Source: Myxococcales bacterium
Lineage (GTDB): Bacteria; Myxococcota; Polyangia; Polyangiales; Polyangiaceae
Direction of reading: 5' to 3'
NCBI GenBank assembly: GCA_020430865.1
Contig: JAGQIY010000574.1
Location: 1-8,726, forward strand
DNA: 8,726 nucleotides
Under the pieces are notes generated by a model, which saw nothing but the letters and a program-made list of their open reading frames with translations, was not told the origin of the DNA and searched no databases. Both the position numbers and the translations under genes were made by a program. Numbering within the stretch: the first letter of the stretch is position 1; every line of letters begins with the position of its first letter. Shown piece after piece: positions 1 to 6,796 of this stretch.

Positions 1-129
1 CGAGTGGACACCACGTATCCCAGTGGAGGCACCCTCGTCTCGATCTGGACAGAAGAGGACAGGGGGCCCACGGTAGCCAAGGTTGAATTGGCCTGTGTCG
101 TCGGACCGGCTCCGGCGAAATCCGCGTGA
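1..129 (+). CDS. Possible 3' end of an unidentified gene (partial)
   Basis: Frame 1 is open from the window edge to a TGA at 127-129 and would encode the last 42 residues of a protein. It begins RVDTTYPSGGTLVSIW and ends VVGPAPAKSA. The other two plus frames close earlier in this stretch or soon after it. The peptide has a natural-looking composition, and third codon positions are somewhat richer in G+C than first and second positions, but the stretch is too short for a firm call. A strong hairpin begins eight bases after the stop, which fits the end of a transcription unit converging on the minus-strand operon. I do not recognise the family. Two minus-strand frames are also open here, so the coding strand is not settled. 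Confidence 0.3.
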   Translation, partial: RVDTTYPSGGTLVSIWTEEDRGPTVAKVELACVVGPAPAKSA

Positions 130-136
130 CAGCAGA

Positions 137-184
137 CGCCCCGCGCCCACGCAGCCAGCACGCCTGGCGGTGGGCGCGGAGGCG
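137..184. terminator. Long hairpin between convergent genes, probable bidirectional terminator
   Basis: The arms CCGCGCCCAC (141-150) and GTGGGCGCGG (170-179) are perfect 10-base inverted repeats. The stem extends outward by four more pairs (137-140 with 181-184) if A180 is bulged. The loop contains an inner stem, GCCAG (154-158) with CTGGC (164-168). The structure lies between the TGA at 129 of a possible plus-strand gene and the TAG at 245-247 of the minus-strand kinase gene, the usual place for a shared terminator. Only a weak TTTCT tract (190-194) follows on the plus strand, and none follows on the minus strand. It is therefore not a textbook intrinsic terminator and could act instead as an RNA 3'-end stabiliser. 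Confidence 0.5.
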
Positions 185-244
185 GTCGATTTCTCGTCCG
201 CTTCGCGCTGCACCAGCTTCAACCCCGCTCCACTCGCTGGGCCT

Positions 245-3200
245 CTAGCCGCGAGTCCCTTCGAGGGCCTCGAGCTGCATCCGGCAGTCCTCGCTGAGCA
301 GGCGGTTCTTCGAGTCCTCGGCCAGGCGCCTGGCGAGGGTCAGCTCACGCCGCGCCCCCAGCGCGTCCCCTTGTTCCGCCAGCAGCTTCCCCAGCAGATA
401 GCGCCCAGTGATGGCGTCCCAGGTCCAGCGTTGCGCCTCTGCCGCAGCAAGTCGCTCCCCGAGCACCCGGCGCGCCACCGTGGAGCCGTTCGCCGCGTCC
501 AGGTACGCCAGCATGATGCGGTTCAGGTTGACCATACGATCCGAGCCGATCACCTCCGCCACCTCGAGGGACTTCTGCAGCGCTGCGTAGGCTCGCGGTA
601 GCTCGCCGAGGCGCATCAGGGAGTCCCCCTGGTTGTGCAGGTTCACCGCGACCTCGTGGCTGAGCCCGGCTTCCCGTCCCAGCTCCGCGGCTTGCTCCGC
701 GGCGAGCGCCGAGCCACCCCAGTCCCGCTGAAACGCGCGGATCAGCGCGCGCACCTTGGCGCGCTCGCACAACAGCACCGGATCGTCCTCCGCGGGCAGG
801 ATCTGAATCGCCGCATCCAGGGCTCGCTGAGCTGCGTCCAGCTCACCGGCGCCAGCCAGCGCCTGGGCCGCCGAGAGCTCCATGCGGTGACGCTCGAAGT
901 CGTCTCCCCCCGTCAGCTGCTTCGCCTGGTCGATGGCAGACATTGCCGCACGGAAGTCACCCTGATGGAAGCACACCTCCGCCTCCGCCGCGAGCAGCCC
1001 CCTCAGCTCGGAGCCACCAAGAGACGCTTGCTGCGCCATCTGGGCGGCGCGGCTCAGCAGCTGTCGCGCCTCCTTGTAGCGATGCAGCGCCCCCAAGCTC
1101 AGCGCCAGGTCGACGCTGGCGCCGAGGCGCAGGGCGGCCGACATCGCGGAGTCTTGCTCGAGCCTTGCGGCCAGGCGCTGCACGAGCTCAGGCAAGCCCT
1201 CGCCGGAGCGCACGTGACGCATCGCACGAGACAGCGCGCGCACCCACTCCGCGAGTTGTTCGCCCCCCCGTGCGTCCCAGTCGGCCAGGTCCAGGGCGCG
1301 GGCGAGGTCGCCCACGGCGTACTCCAGGCGCCTGGCGTTCAGCTGGTACATGCCGCTGGTGGCGTAGAAACCCGCCGCGCGATCCAGCTCTCCAGCGGCC
1401 GCGAGGTGGAAGGCGATGCGACCTGCTTCCTGCTCGGTGCGCTCCCCCAGGATCATCTGGTAGGCATTGGCGGCGCCGTGATGCAGCTCGATCAGCTGCT
1501 CGTCCTCCAGGCTCGCGATGATCACTTCGGCGAGCAGCGGCGATGGGAAGGAGAGCGCCACTGGGCCGTCCCGCAGCATCAGCTTGGCAGCCTCGAGTCG
1601 CTCCGCCAGCAAGTTCAGGTGCCCGAGGCTGCAATCGAGCATCGCTCCCAGCACCGACGTATCCGCGGGGGAACCAACGATCGCCGTCGCGATCATCAGA
1701 TCTCGCTCCGGATCGTCGAGCCGTCGAATGCGGTCGCCGAGCAGCGAGCGCAGGGGGCGAGGCACGCTCAGCACGCCGCCCAGGTCGAGCCGCGTGATCT
1801 GCTTGTCCTCGACGACGATGGCGCCTGCCTCCTGAGCCTCACGGAGCAGCTCTTCGACGAACATCGGGTGCCCTGCACAGCGCTCGTGCACGAACTGAAA
1901 CAGCGCTTCCGGCACTTCCCTCACCCCCAGCCGCACGCACACCAGGCGGTACACGTCATCCTCGTCCAGCGTGCCGAGCTGCACCTCCTGATAGCCGGGG
2001 AGCTCACGGAAATGCGCCGCCTCACCGCTGCGCGCGGCGAACAGGAGGATCAGCCGGGCACGCTCCAGGCGCTCCGCGACGCGGCTCAGTAGCTCGACGC
2101 TGGGCGCGTCGATGTCCTGCGCGTTGTCCCACGAGAAGACGTGTAGCTGGTCCTTCGCCAGGCCGTCCAACATGCCTGCGACGGCGTTCTTCAGCACTCC
2201 GGCGGAAGCGGCGCGATCTCCCCGGGTGAGCCCCAGCTCGGTGAGAACGACCTCCACCTCTTCGTCGTGGAGGCCGAGCGCTCGCAGGCGCGGCTCGACC
2301 GCGGCGATGCGCTCCGGAGAGTCTCCCTCGCGCACGCCGCACAGCGAACGCAGCATGGCCACGATCGCCGAGTAAGGCAGGCTCTTTCCGCTCGGAACAC
2401 ACTCGGCGAGGTGACAGCGAATGTTGAACTCACCGCGCTGGATGCGGCGCTCCATCTCGTACACCAGCCGCGACTTGCCGATGCCGTGCTCGCCGACGAT
2501 ACCCACCACTTGCAAGTGACGCCGCGAGGCCCTGGCGAGCACGCCGCCGAGACGCTTGAGCTCGTCGAGTCGGCCCACGAAGCGACCGTAGGCCTCGCGC
2601 GGAGAACGCGGCTCGCCGACGATCCATGCGCGCGACGCCGTGCGCCCGCCGCTGGGCGCGGACTCCAGGGAGAACAGCTTGCCCACGCTCTTCGCCGCGG
2701 CATCGCTGATGATCAGGCTGCCCTCGAGCAAGGCGCACAGCTCCCGCGCCTGGCCGATCAGGCTCGCGGTTGCGGGCTCCGCTAGATCGACCTCGCCAGA
2801 GCCGGCGACCCGGCCTGCGTGGATGCCAACACCCGGCTCGACGTCGCTCGCGCCGAGGCTACGCAGCAGCACCAGGCCGGAGCGCACCGCGAGCTCGGTG
2901 TCCCGGCCATCCGACTCGTCGAGACCGAACACGCAGGCCAGCTCGTCGGCGCTGAAGCTCAAGACACGGGCACCATAGCGCTCGACGACCTCCCGAGCGC
3001 GCTCGCTGGTCTCGTCGCTGGAAGCTCCGCGCGGAAATCTGACGACGAGCGCCGAGACCTCCCGTCCCGCGAGCTCGGCCAGCGGGCGCGCGCTCGTCGC
3101 GGGCGGCTCCGGAGTCGTCTCCAGGACCTGAGCGACACCCTGGAAGCGCCCGGACGAAACCGGGCCGTCCGCCTCGCTACGGGGGGGGGCGAGGCGTGGC

Positions 3201-4186
3201 TCCGAGGGCAGCTCGAGGCGCGGCTCCGAGGGCAACTCCGGAGATGACGGGGCTTCGCTCAGCTCTTCGATCAAGTCGCTGAGCTCGCGGGCACCCTGTC
3301 GCGCCCCGGCTGCATACAGCTGTTCGAGCAGCTGCTCGTAGACCTTCGCCGCACTGTCTCCGCGCTTGCCCGGGTCCTGCTCCAAGAGCTGCATCACGAG
3401 CGCCGAGAGCGGGGGCAACACGTCCGAACGCAGCTCCGCAGGCTCCAGAGGTTTTTCCCCGAGGATTTTCGAGGTCGTCTGTGTCGGGCGTGCGCCTGCG
3501 AACGGCTGCTTCCCGGTGAGCAGGCGGTAGGCCAGCGTACCCAGGCTGAACAGGTCGCTGCGCGGGTCGATGTCGTTGCCGCAGATCTGCTCTGGACTGG
3601 TGTAGGCGAGCTTCTGGTTCAGCAGCTCCTCGCTCGCGCGCTCCCCCAGGGAATAGAACGCGCGCCCGATGCCGAAGTCGCTGAGCTTGACCTCGCCTTC
3701 CCAGCTGAGCAGCACATTGCCTGGGTTCAGGTCACCATGCACAATCCGCAGCGGGTTGCCACGCTCGTCTCGCCGACGGTGGGCGTGGTCCAGCGCCTTG
3801 GCCAGCTCGCTGACGATGAACAGCGTGAGCGGGACGGGTAGCTGCTTTCCGCTGCGCTCGAGGCGCTCCAGCAGCCGGCGTAGATCGAGCCCCTGCACCA
3901 GCTCCGTGGCCATGAAGAAGCTCGTGCCCACGCTCTCGTCGACGCGCCCGAGATCGAAGACCTGAACCACGCCGGAGTGGCTCAGGCGCACGGAGAGCTG
4001 AGCCTCCCGCACGAAGCGACCGACGAAGTCCGCCTCCGCCGAGAGCTCCGGCAACACCCGCTTGATGACCAACGTCTTCTCGAAGCCCTCTACGCCGAAG
4101 CTCTTCGCCTTGAAGACCTCCGTGATGCTTCCGCGTCCGAGCAGATCGAGCAGCTGGTATCGACCGTAGGGACCCAGGTTGCTCAC
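245..4186 (-). CDS. Multidomain Ser/Thr kinase-like / cyclase-like / STAND ATPase / TPR protein
   Basis: This 1313-residue, probably cytosolic signalling protein has four parts. Residues 8-290 are a Hanks-type kinase domain: glycine loop G17xG19xxT22xV24, Lys42, Glu61, DFG 170-172, SPE 197-199 and D211. Its catalytic loop is HGDLNPGN (150-157), so the HRD Arg and the usual Lys are Gly151 and Asn154. Residues 311-370 are a Pro/Glu/Ser-rich linker with an ELPSEPRL duplication (317-332). Residues 375-525 resemble a class III nucleotide cyclase (SADELACVFG, GIHAGRV) but lack the first metal-binding Asp. Residues 535-900 form an AAA/STAND-type ATPase with Walker A GEHGIGKS (565-572) and a Walker B-like FSWDNAQDID (684-693). 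Residues 925-1313 are helical TPR-like repeats. The architecture recalls PknK-like and kinase-cyclase-ATPase fusion regulators. The start is GTG at 4186, overlapping the dnaK stop as GTGA, with only a weak upstream GAAGAG, so translational coupling to dnaK is likely. The family is clear; the substrates and catalytic activity are not. Confidence 0.94.
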   Translation of the reverse strand: MSNLGPYGRYQLLDLLGRGSITEVFKAKSFGVEGFEKTLVIKRVLPELSAEADFVGRFVREAQLSVRLSHSGVVQVFDLGRVDESVGTSFFMATELVQGLDLRRLLERLERSGKQLPVPLTLFIVSELAKALDHAHRRRDERGNPLRIVHGDLNPGNVLLSWEGEVKLSDFGIGRAFYSLGERASEELLNQKLAYTSPEQICGNDIDPRSDLFSLGTLAYRLLTGKQPFAGARPTQTTSKILGEKPLEPAELRSDVLPPLSALVMQLLEQDPGKRGDSAAKVYEQLLEQLYAAGARQGARELSDLIEELSEAPSSPELPSEPRLELPSEPRLAPPRSEADGPVSSGRFQGVAQVLETTPEPPATSARPLAELAGREVSALVVRFPRGASSDETSERAREVVERYGARVLSFSADELACVFGLDESDGRDTELAVRSGLVLLRSLGASDVEPGVGIHAGRVAGSGEVDLAEPATASLIGQARELCALLEGSLIISDAAAKSVGKLFSLESAPSGGRTASRAWIVGEPRSPREAYGRFVGRLDELKRLGGVLARASRRHLQVVGIVGEHGIGKSRLVYEMERRIQRGEFNIRCHLAECVPSGKSLPYSAIVAMLRSLCGVREGDSPERIAAVEPRLRALGLHDEEVEVVLTELGLTRGDRAASAGVLKNAVAGMLDGLAKDQLHVFSWDNAQDIDAPSVELLSRVAERLERARLILLFAARSGEAAHFRELPGYQEVQLGTLDEDDVYRLVCVRLGVREVPEALFQFVHERCAGHPMFVEELLREAQEAGAIVVEDKQITRLDLGGVLSVPRPLRSLLGDRIRRLDDPERDLMIATAIVGSPADTSVLGAMLDCSLGHLNLLAERLEAAKLMLRDGPVALSFPSPLLAEVIIASLEDEQLIELHHGAANAYQMILGERTEQEAGRIAFHLAAAGELDRAAGFYATSGMYQLNARRLEYAVGDLARALDLADWDARGGEQLAEWVRALSRAMRHVRSGEGLPELVQRLAARLEQDSAMSAALRLGASVDLALSLGALHRYKEARQLLSRAAQMAQQASLGGSELRGLLAAEAEVCFHQGDFRAAMSAIDQAKQLTGGDDFERHRMELSAAQALAGAGELDAAQRALDAAIQILPAEDDPVLLCERAKVRALIRAFQRDWGGSALAAEQAAELGREAGLSHEVAVNLHNQGDSLMRLGELPRAYAALQKSLEVAEVIGSDRMVNLNRIMLAYLDAANGSTVARRVLGERLAAAEAQRWTWDAITGRYLLGKLLAEQGDALGARRELTLARRLAEDSKNRLLSEDCRMQLEALEGTRG
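3181..3189. repeat. Nine-G homopolymer inside the kinase gene
   Basis: A run of nine G on the plus strand (nine C in the coding strand) encodes the Pro-Pro part of the linker between the kinase and cyclase-like domains. As given, the reading frame is intact through it. Long homopolymers of this kind are slippage-prone in replication and also prone to sequencing error. Confidence 0.9.
3191..3238. repeat. Two-copy 24-base tandem repeat in the kinase linker
   Basis: Two adjacent 24-base units (3191-3214 and 3215-3238) differ at two positions (T/C at unit position 7, G/A at unit position 21). Being a multiple of three, they encode ELPSEPRL twice (residues 317-332) without disturbing the frame. 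They lie in the low-complexity linker after the kinase domain, right beside the nine-G run, and look like a recent in-frame duplication in a flexible tether. Confidence 0.9.
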
Positions 4187-6015
4187 GACTCTTCGCCGCC
4201 GTACATGGCCTCAGCGATCTCGAAGGTGGCGTTCTCGAGCCTCGCATAGGCGTCGCGGACGGTATCGATGTCGCTCCCGTTCTCGAGGCTCGCCTTGAGA
4301 AACTCGAGGTCTTCCTTCATCGACGCGACCTTCTCGGCGTCGAGCAGGTCCCCATAGCCTTCGATCGCCTGCTCCGTGGTGTAGATCAGAGTTTCCGCCT
4401 GGTTTTTTAGTTCGGCGAGGTCACGACGCAGCTGATCCGTCTCCTTGAACTTCTCCCCCTCGTTCACCAGGCGGTCGACCTCGTCCTGGCTGAGACCGCT
4501 GGTCGGGGTGATGTTCAGCGACTGCGCCTTGCCGGTGCCCAGGTCCTTGGCCTCGACGCTCAGGATGCCGTTGGCGTCGATGGCGAAGGTGACCTGGATC
4601 TTCGGCACGCCGCGCGGCGCCGGAGGGATCCCGGTGAGCTCGAAGTGCGCCAGACTGCGGTTGTCTGCGGCCATCTCACGCTCACCCTGCAGCACGTGAA
4701 TGGGCACGAAGGGCTGATTGTCGACGCTGGTGGTGAAGATCTCGCTCTTCTCCGTGGGCACCGTGGTGTTGCGAGGGATCTGCTTGTAGAAGATGCCCCC
4801 TCCGGTCTCGACGCCGATCGAGAGCGGGGTGACGTCCAGCAGCAACACCTCGTCGATCTCTCCTCCGAGGGCGGCGCCCTGCACCGCTGCGCCGACGGCG
4901 ACCACCTCGTCGGGGTTCACGCCCTTGTGCGGGTCCTTTCCGAACAGCTCTTTGACGGCTCGCTGCACCGCGGGCATGCGGGTCATGCCGCCGACCAGCA
5001 CCACCTGATCGACCTGGCTCGGAGCCAGCTTCGCGTCCCCCAGTACCCGGGTGCACGCGTCGATCGTGCGCTCGACCAGATCCGAGGTGATGATCTCGAG
5101 TTCGCTGCGCTTGAGCGTGCGTTCGAGGTGCATGGGACCGCTGGGCCCGGTCGCGATGAAGGGGATGTTGATCTCCGTCGAGAGCGAGCTCGACAGCTCG
5201 TGCTTGGCCTTCTCCGCGGCTTCCTTGAGGCGCTGGAGCGCCATGCGATCCTTGCGCAGGTCGATGTCGTGTTGCTTGAGGAACTCCTCCGCGAGCTTGT
5301 CGATGATGCGCACGTCGAAGTCTTCGCCGCCGAGGTGCGTGTCACCGCCGGTAGCCTTCACGTTGAAAACGCCGCCGGAGATCTCGAGGATCGAGATGTC
5401 GAAGGTCCCGCCTCCGAGGTCGTAGACGGCGATGCGCTCGGAGGCCGTCTTGTCGAGCCCATACGCGAGCGCCGCGGCCGTCGGCTCGTTGATGATGCGC
5501 TTCACCTCGAGCCCCGCGATGCGCCCGGCGTCCTTGGTCGCTTGACGCTGGGCGTCGTCGAAATACGCGGGCACCGTGATCACGGCCTCGACCACGGGCT
5601 CCCCCACGAACGACTCGGCGATTTGCTTCATCGCGGTGAGCACGAAGCTCGACACCTCGGGCGGGGACATCGACTTGCCCTGTACCTTCACCCAGGCGTC
5701 ACCGTTCTCGTGGCGGGCAACCTCATAGGAGACGATCTCGCGGTGGCGCGTCATGTCCGCGCTCTCGTACGGCTGCCCCATCAGGCGCTTCACCGCGTAG
5801 ATGGTGTTCTCCGGGTTGGTCGTTGCCTGGCGCTTTGCAACCTGACCGACGAGTCGCTCGCCGCTGGCGGTGAAGGCGACGATGGAGGGCGTCGTGCGTG
5901 CACCATCGGCGTTGGGGATCACCCGGACCTCGGGTTCACCCGTCGCACTCACTCCTTCCAAGACCGCGACGCACGAGTTCGTGGTCCCTAAGTCGATACC
6001 GATGATCTTGCCCAT
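4183..6015 (-). CDS. dnaK: Hsp70 molecular chaperone DnaK
   Basis: This is an ATP-dependent cytosolic chaperone that binds exposed hydrophobic segments of client proteins, with DnaJ-type cochaperones stimulating hydrolysis and GrpE exchanging nucleotide. With the start used here it has 610 residues. All three Hsp70 signatures are present: IDLGTTNS (7-14), VYDLGGGTFDISIL (197-210) and VVLVGGMTRMPAVQR (338-352). The interdomain linker VLLLDV (390-395) is intact. The substrate-binding beta domain (about 396-505, with IHVLQGER and IPPAPRG) and the helical lid (about 507-600) follow. The start is ATG 6015, giving the family-typical MGKIIGIDLG. An in-frame ATG at 6030 would add MLTRP and directly follows GGGCAGGT, too close for an ideal ribosome-binding site. 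The protein ends YGGEES just after the lid and lacks the roughly 30-residue disordered acidic tail of E. coli DnaK. grpE lies upstream, and the kinase gene overlaps its stop codon. Myxobacteria often carry several Hsp70 paralogues, so it need not be the housekeeping copy. Confidence 0.96.
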   Translation of the reverse strand: MGKIIGIDLGTTNSCVAVLEGVSATGEPEVRVIPNADGARTTPSIVAFTASGERLVGQVAKRQATTNPENTIYAVKRLMGQPYESADMTRHREIVSYEVARHENGDAWVKVQGKSMSPPEVSSFVLTAMKQIAESFVGEPVVEAVITVPAYFDDAQRQATKDAGRIAGLEVKRIINEPTAAALAYGLDKTASERIAVYDLGGGTFDISILEISGGVFNVKATGGDTHLGGEDFDVRIIDKLAEEFLKQHDIDLRKDRMALQRLKEAAEKAKHELSSSLSTEINIPFIATGPSGPMHLERTLKRSELEIITSDLVERTIDACTRVLGDAKLAPSQVDQVVLVGGMTRMPAVQRAVKELFGKDPHKGVNPDEVVAVGAAVQGAALGGEIDEVLLLDVTPLSIGVETGGGIFYKQIPRNTTVPTEKSEIFTTSVDNQPFVPIHVLQGEREMAADNRSLAHFELTGIPPAPRGVPKIQVTFAIDANGILSVEAKDLGTGKAQSLNITPTSGLSQDEVDRLVNEGEKFKETDQLRRDLAELKNQAETLIYTTEQAIEGYGDLLDAEKVASMKEDLEFLKASLENGSDIDTVRDAYARLENATFEIAEAMYGGEES

Positions 6016-6030
6016 GGGACGCGTGAGCAT

Positions 6031-6187
6031 ACCTGCCCGCTCGGACGGACTGGAGGGATATGGCTAGGTTTTTCGTTCCGGGCGGGCGCCGCTTGGCCGC
6101 TCACGCCAAACCGCGCGCTCGCCAGCCAGCGCCTGGAAACGCGAGCGACCAGCAGGAACGGCAAGGCGGAAAGCGCGGAACTCGTGC
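6031..6187 (-). other. grpE-dnaK intergenic spacer with two small hairpins
   Basis: No reading frame is supported in these 157 bases. Two inverted repeats are visible. CGCTCGC (6116-6122) pairs with GCGAGCG (6141-6147), with a small inner CCAG/CTGG stem. TTGGC (6093-6097) pairs with GCCAA (6105-6109). Neither is followed by a T tract in the direction of transcription, so neither looks like an intrinsic terminator. They may set relative grpE and dnaK levels by processing or stability, or flank an internal dnaK promoter. I could not identify convincing sigma-70, sigma-32 or CIRCE elements. Confidence 0.4.
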
Positions 6188-6736
6188 TCAGGGAGCCTTC
6201 GCCACCACGACCAGGGCGGGCCGGATCAAGCGCTCGCCCTGGCGATAACCCGCTTGAACCTCCGCAGCGACGCTGCCCGGAGGATGCTCGTCGGTCGGCA
6301 TCTGCTGGATGGCCTCGTGGACGCTCGGATCGAAGGGCTTGCCGACCGACTCCACGCGCTCGATGCTCAGGCGGCCGAGGGTATCCGTGAACTGCTTCAT
6401 CACCATCCGGATGCCGTCGGCGAGTGACTGCACCTCGGTCGCAGCCTCAGCGTGCTGAGCGGCGCGCTCGAGGTTGTCGAAGACGGGCAACAGCTCCTTG
6501 AGCAAGGAGTCGGTTCCACGCTGCTCGGCGTCCACCAGCTCCTTGCGGGTCCGCTTGCGGAAGTTGTCGAAGTCGGCGGCGGTGCGGAGTAGCTGCTCCT
6601 TCAGGCGTTTGGCCTCGGCCTGCGCCGCCTCTAGCGGATCGACGGGCGCTTCGGAGTTCGCATCCGCGGGAGCCTCGACCACATCCTCTGCGGGAGCACT
6701 TTCGGGGGCTTCGGTCTTCTCGTTCTCGTCGCTCAC
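6188..6736 (-). CDS. grpE: GrpE, nucleotide-exchange factor for DnaK
   Basis: GrpE is a cytosolic dimer that releases ADP from DnaK and so resets the chaperone cycle. With the start used here the protein has 182 residues, a normal family length. An acidic, Glu/Ala/Pro-rich disordered N-terminus (about 1-35) is followed by a long helix (about 38-80, including [14 protein letters not shown]) and the helical FDNLERA region. The C-terminal beta wing has the family hallmarks [12 protein letters not shown] (131-142) and [18 protein letters not shown] (163-180). The start is GTG 6736, giving MSDENEK. Extending to TTG 6772 would add twelve residues read from an AT-rich, promoter-like stretch, so I reject it. 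No Shine-Dalgarno sequence precedes the GTG. It lies 60 bases after the membrane-protein gene and before dnaK on the same strand, consistent with a chaperone operon. Confidence 0.95.
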   Translation of the reverse strand: MSDENEKTEAPESAPAEDVVEAPADANSEAPVDPLEAAQAEAKRLKEQLLRTAADFDNFRKRTRKELVDAEQRGTDSLLKELLPVFDNLERAAQHAEAATEVQSLADGIRMVMKQFTDTLGRLSIERVESVGKPFDPSVHEAIQQMPTDEHPPGSVAAEVQAGYRQGERLIRPALVVVAKAP

Positions 6737-6745
6737 GGGGCCGCT

Positions 6746-6772
6746 AATATAATCAACGGATCGGCTTTGCAA
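6746..6772 (-). promoter_or_regulatory. Possible promoter directly in front of grpE
   Basis: In the minus orientation TTGCAA (6772-6767) and TATATT (6751-6746) are separated by 15 bases. They resemble -35 and -10 hexamers, although the spacer is two bases shorter than optimal. The TTGATTATATTAG island stands out sharply against the G+C-rich surroundings. Transcription starting 6-7 bases after the -10 would begin only a few bases before the GTG at 6736, implying a leaderless or nearly leaderless mRNA. This fits the absence of a Shine-Dalgarno sequence. The assignment rests on pattern alone. Confidence 0.3.
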
Positions 6773-6796
6773 ACGCGTGGCCGACGTTTCCGGTTT

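Noticed and set aside
1..244. Minus-strand gene downstream of the kinase reading off the left edge
   Set aside because: Two minus frames are open, but the translations are Arg/Gly/Pro-rich without motifs. The prominent hairpin at 137-184 would lie inside such a gene.
635..2092. 485-residue plus-strand reading frame opposite the ATPase/TPR part of the kinase gene
   Set aside because: The opposite strand has a continuous multidomain protein with recognisable motifs. This frame has none and looks like a compositional shadow.
4645..5991. 448-residue plus-strand reading frame opposite dnaK
   Set aside because: Long frames antisense to dnaK are a known artefact and gave rise to spurious 'NAD-specific glutamate dehydrogenase' annotations. 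The composition here (Asp/His/Leu/Arg-rich) fits that artefact, and the minus strand encodes a perfect DnaK.
6016..6030. Upstream ATG adding MLTRP to DnaK
   Set aside because: DnaK proteins almost always begin MGKIIGIDLGTTNS, given by ATG 6015. The upstream ATG is possible, but its GGGCAGGT is only about one base away. I left it as an alternative.
6031..6100. Heat-shock promoter (sigma-32), ECF-type GGAAC box or CIRCE element before dnaK
   Set aside because: GGAAC and AGCCATAT occur on the minus strand, but without convincing partners or spacing, and no TTAGCACTC/GAGTGCTAA inverted repeat is present.
6121..6136. GCCAGCCAGCGCCTGG, identical to 851-866 inside the kinase gene, with a related copy near 152-167
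   Set aside because: A 16-base match is not very unlikely in 8.7 kb of biased composition. The copy at 851-866 is explained by coding for an Ala/Leu/Gly-rich helix, and I see no element boundaries.
6737..6772. TTG-initiated N-terminal extension of GrpE
   Set aside because: The twelve extra residues are not GrpE-like and are read through the AT-rich promoter-like island. GTG 6736 gives a natural MSDENEK start.
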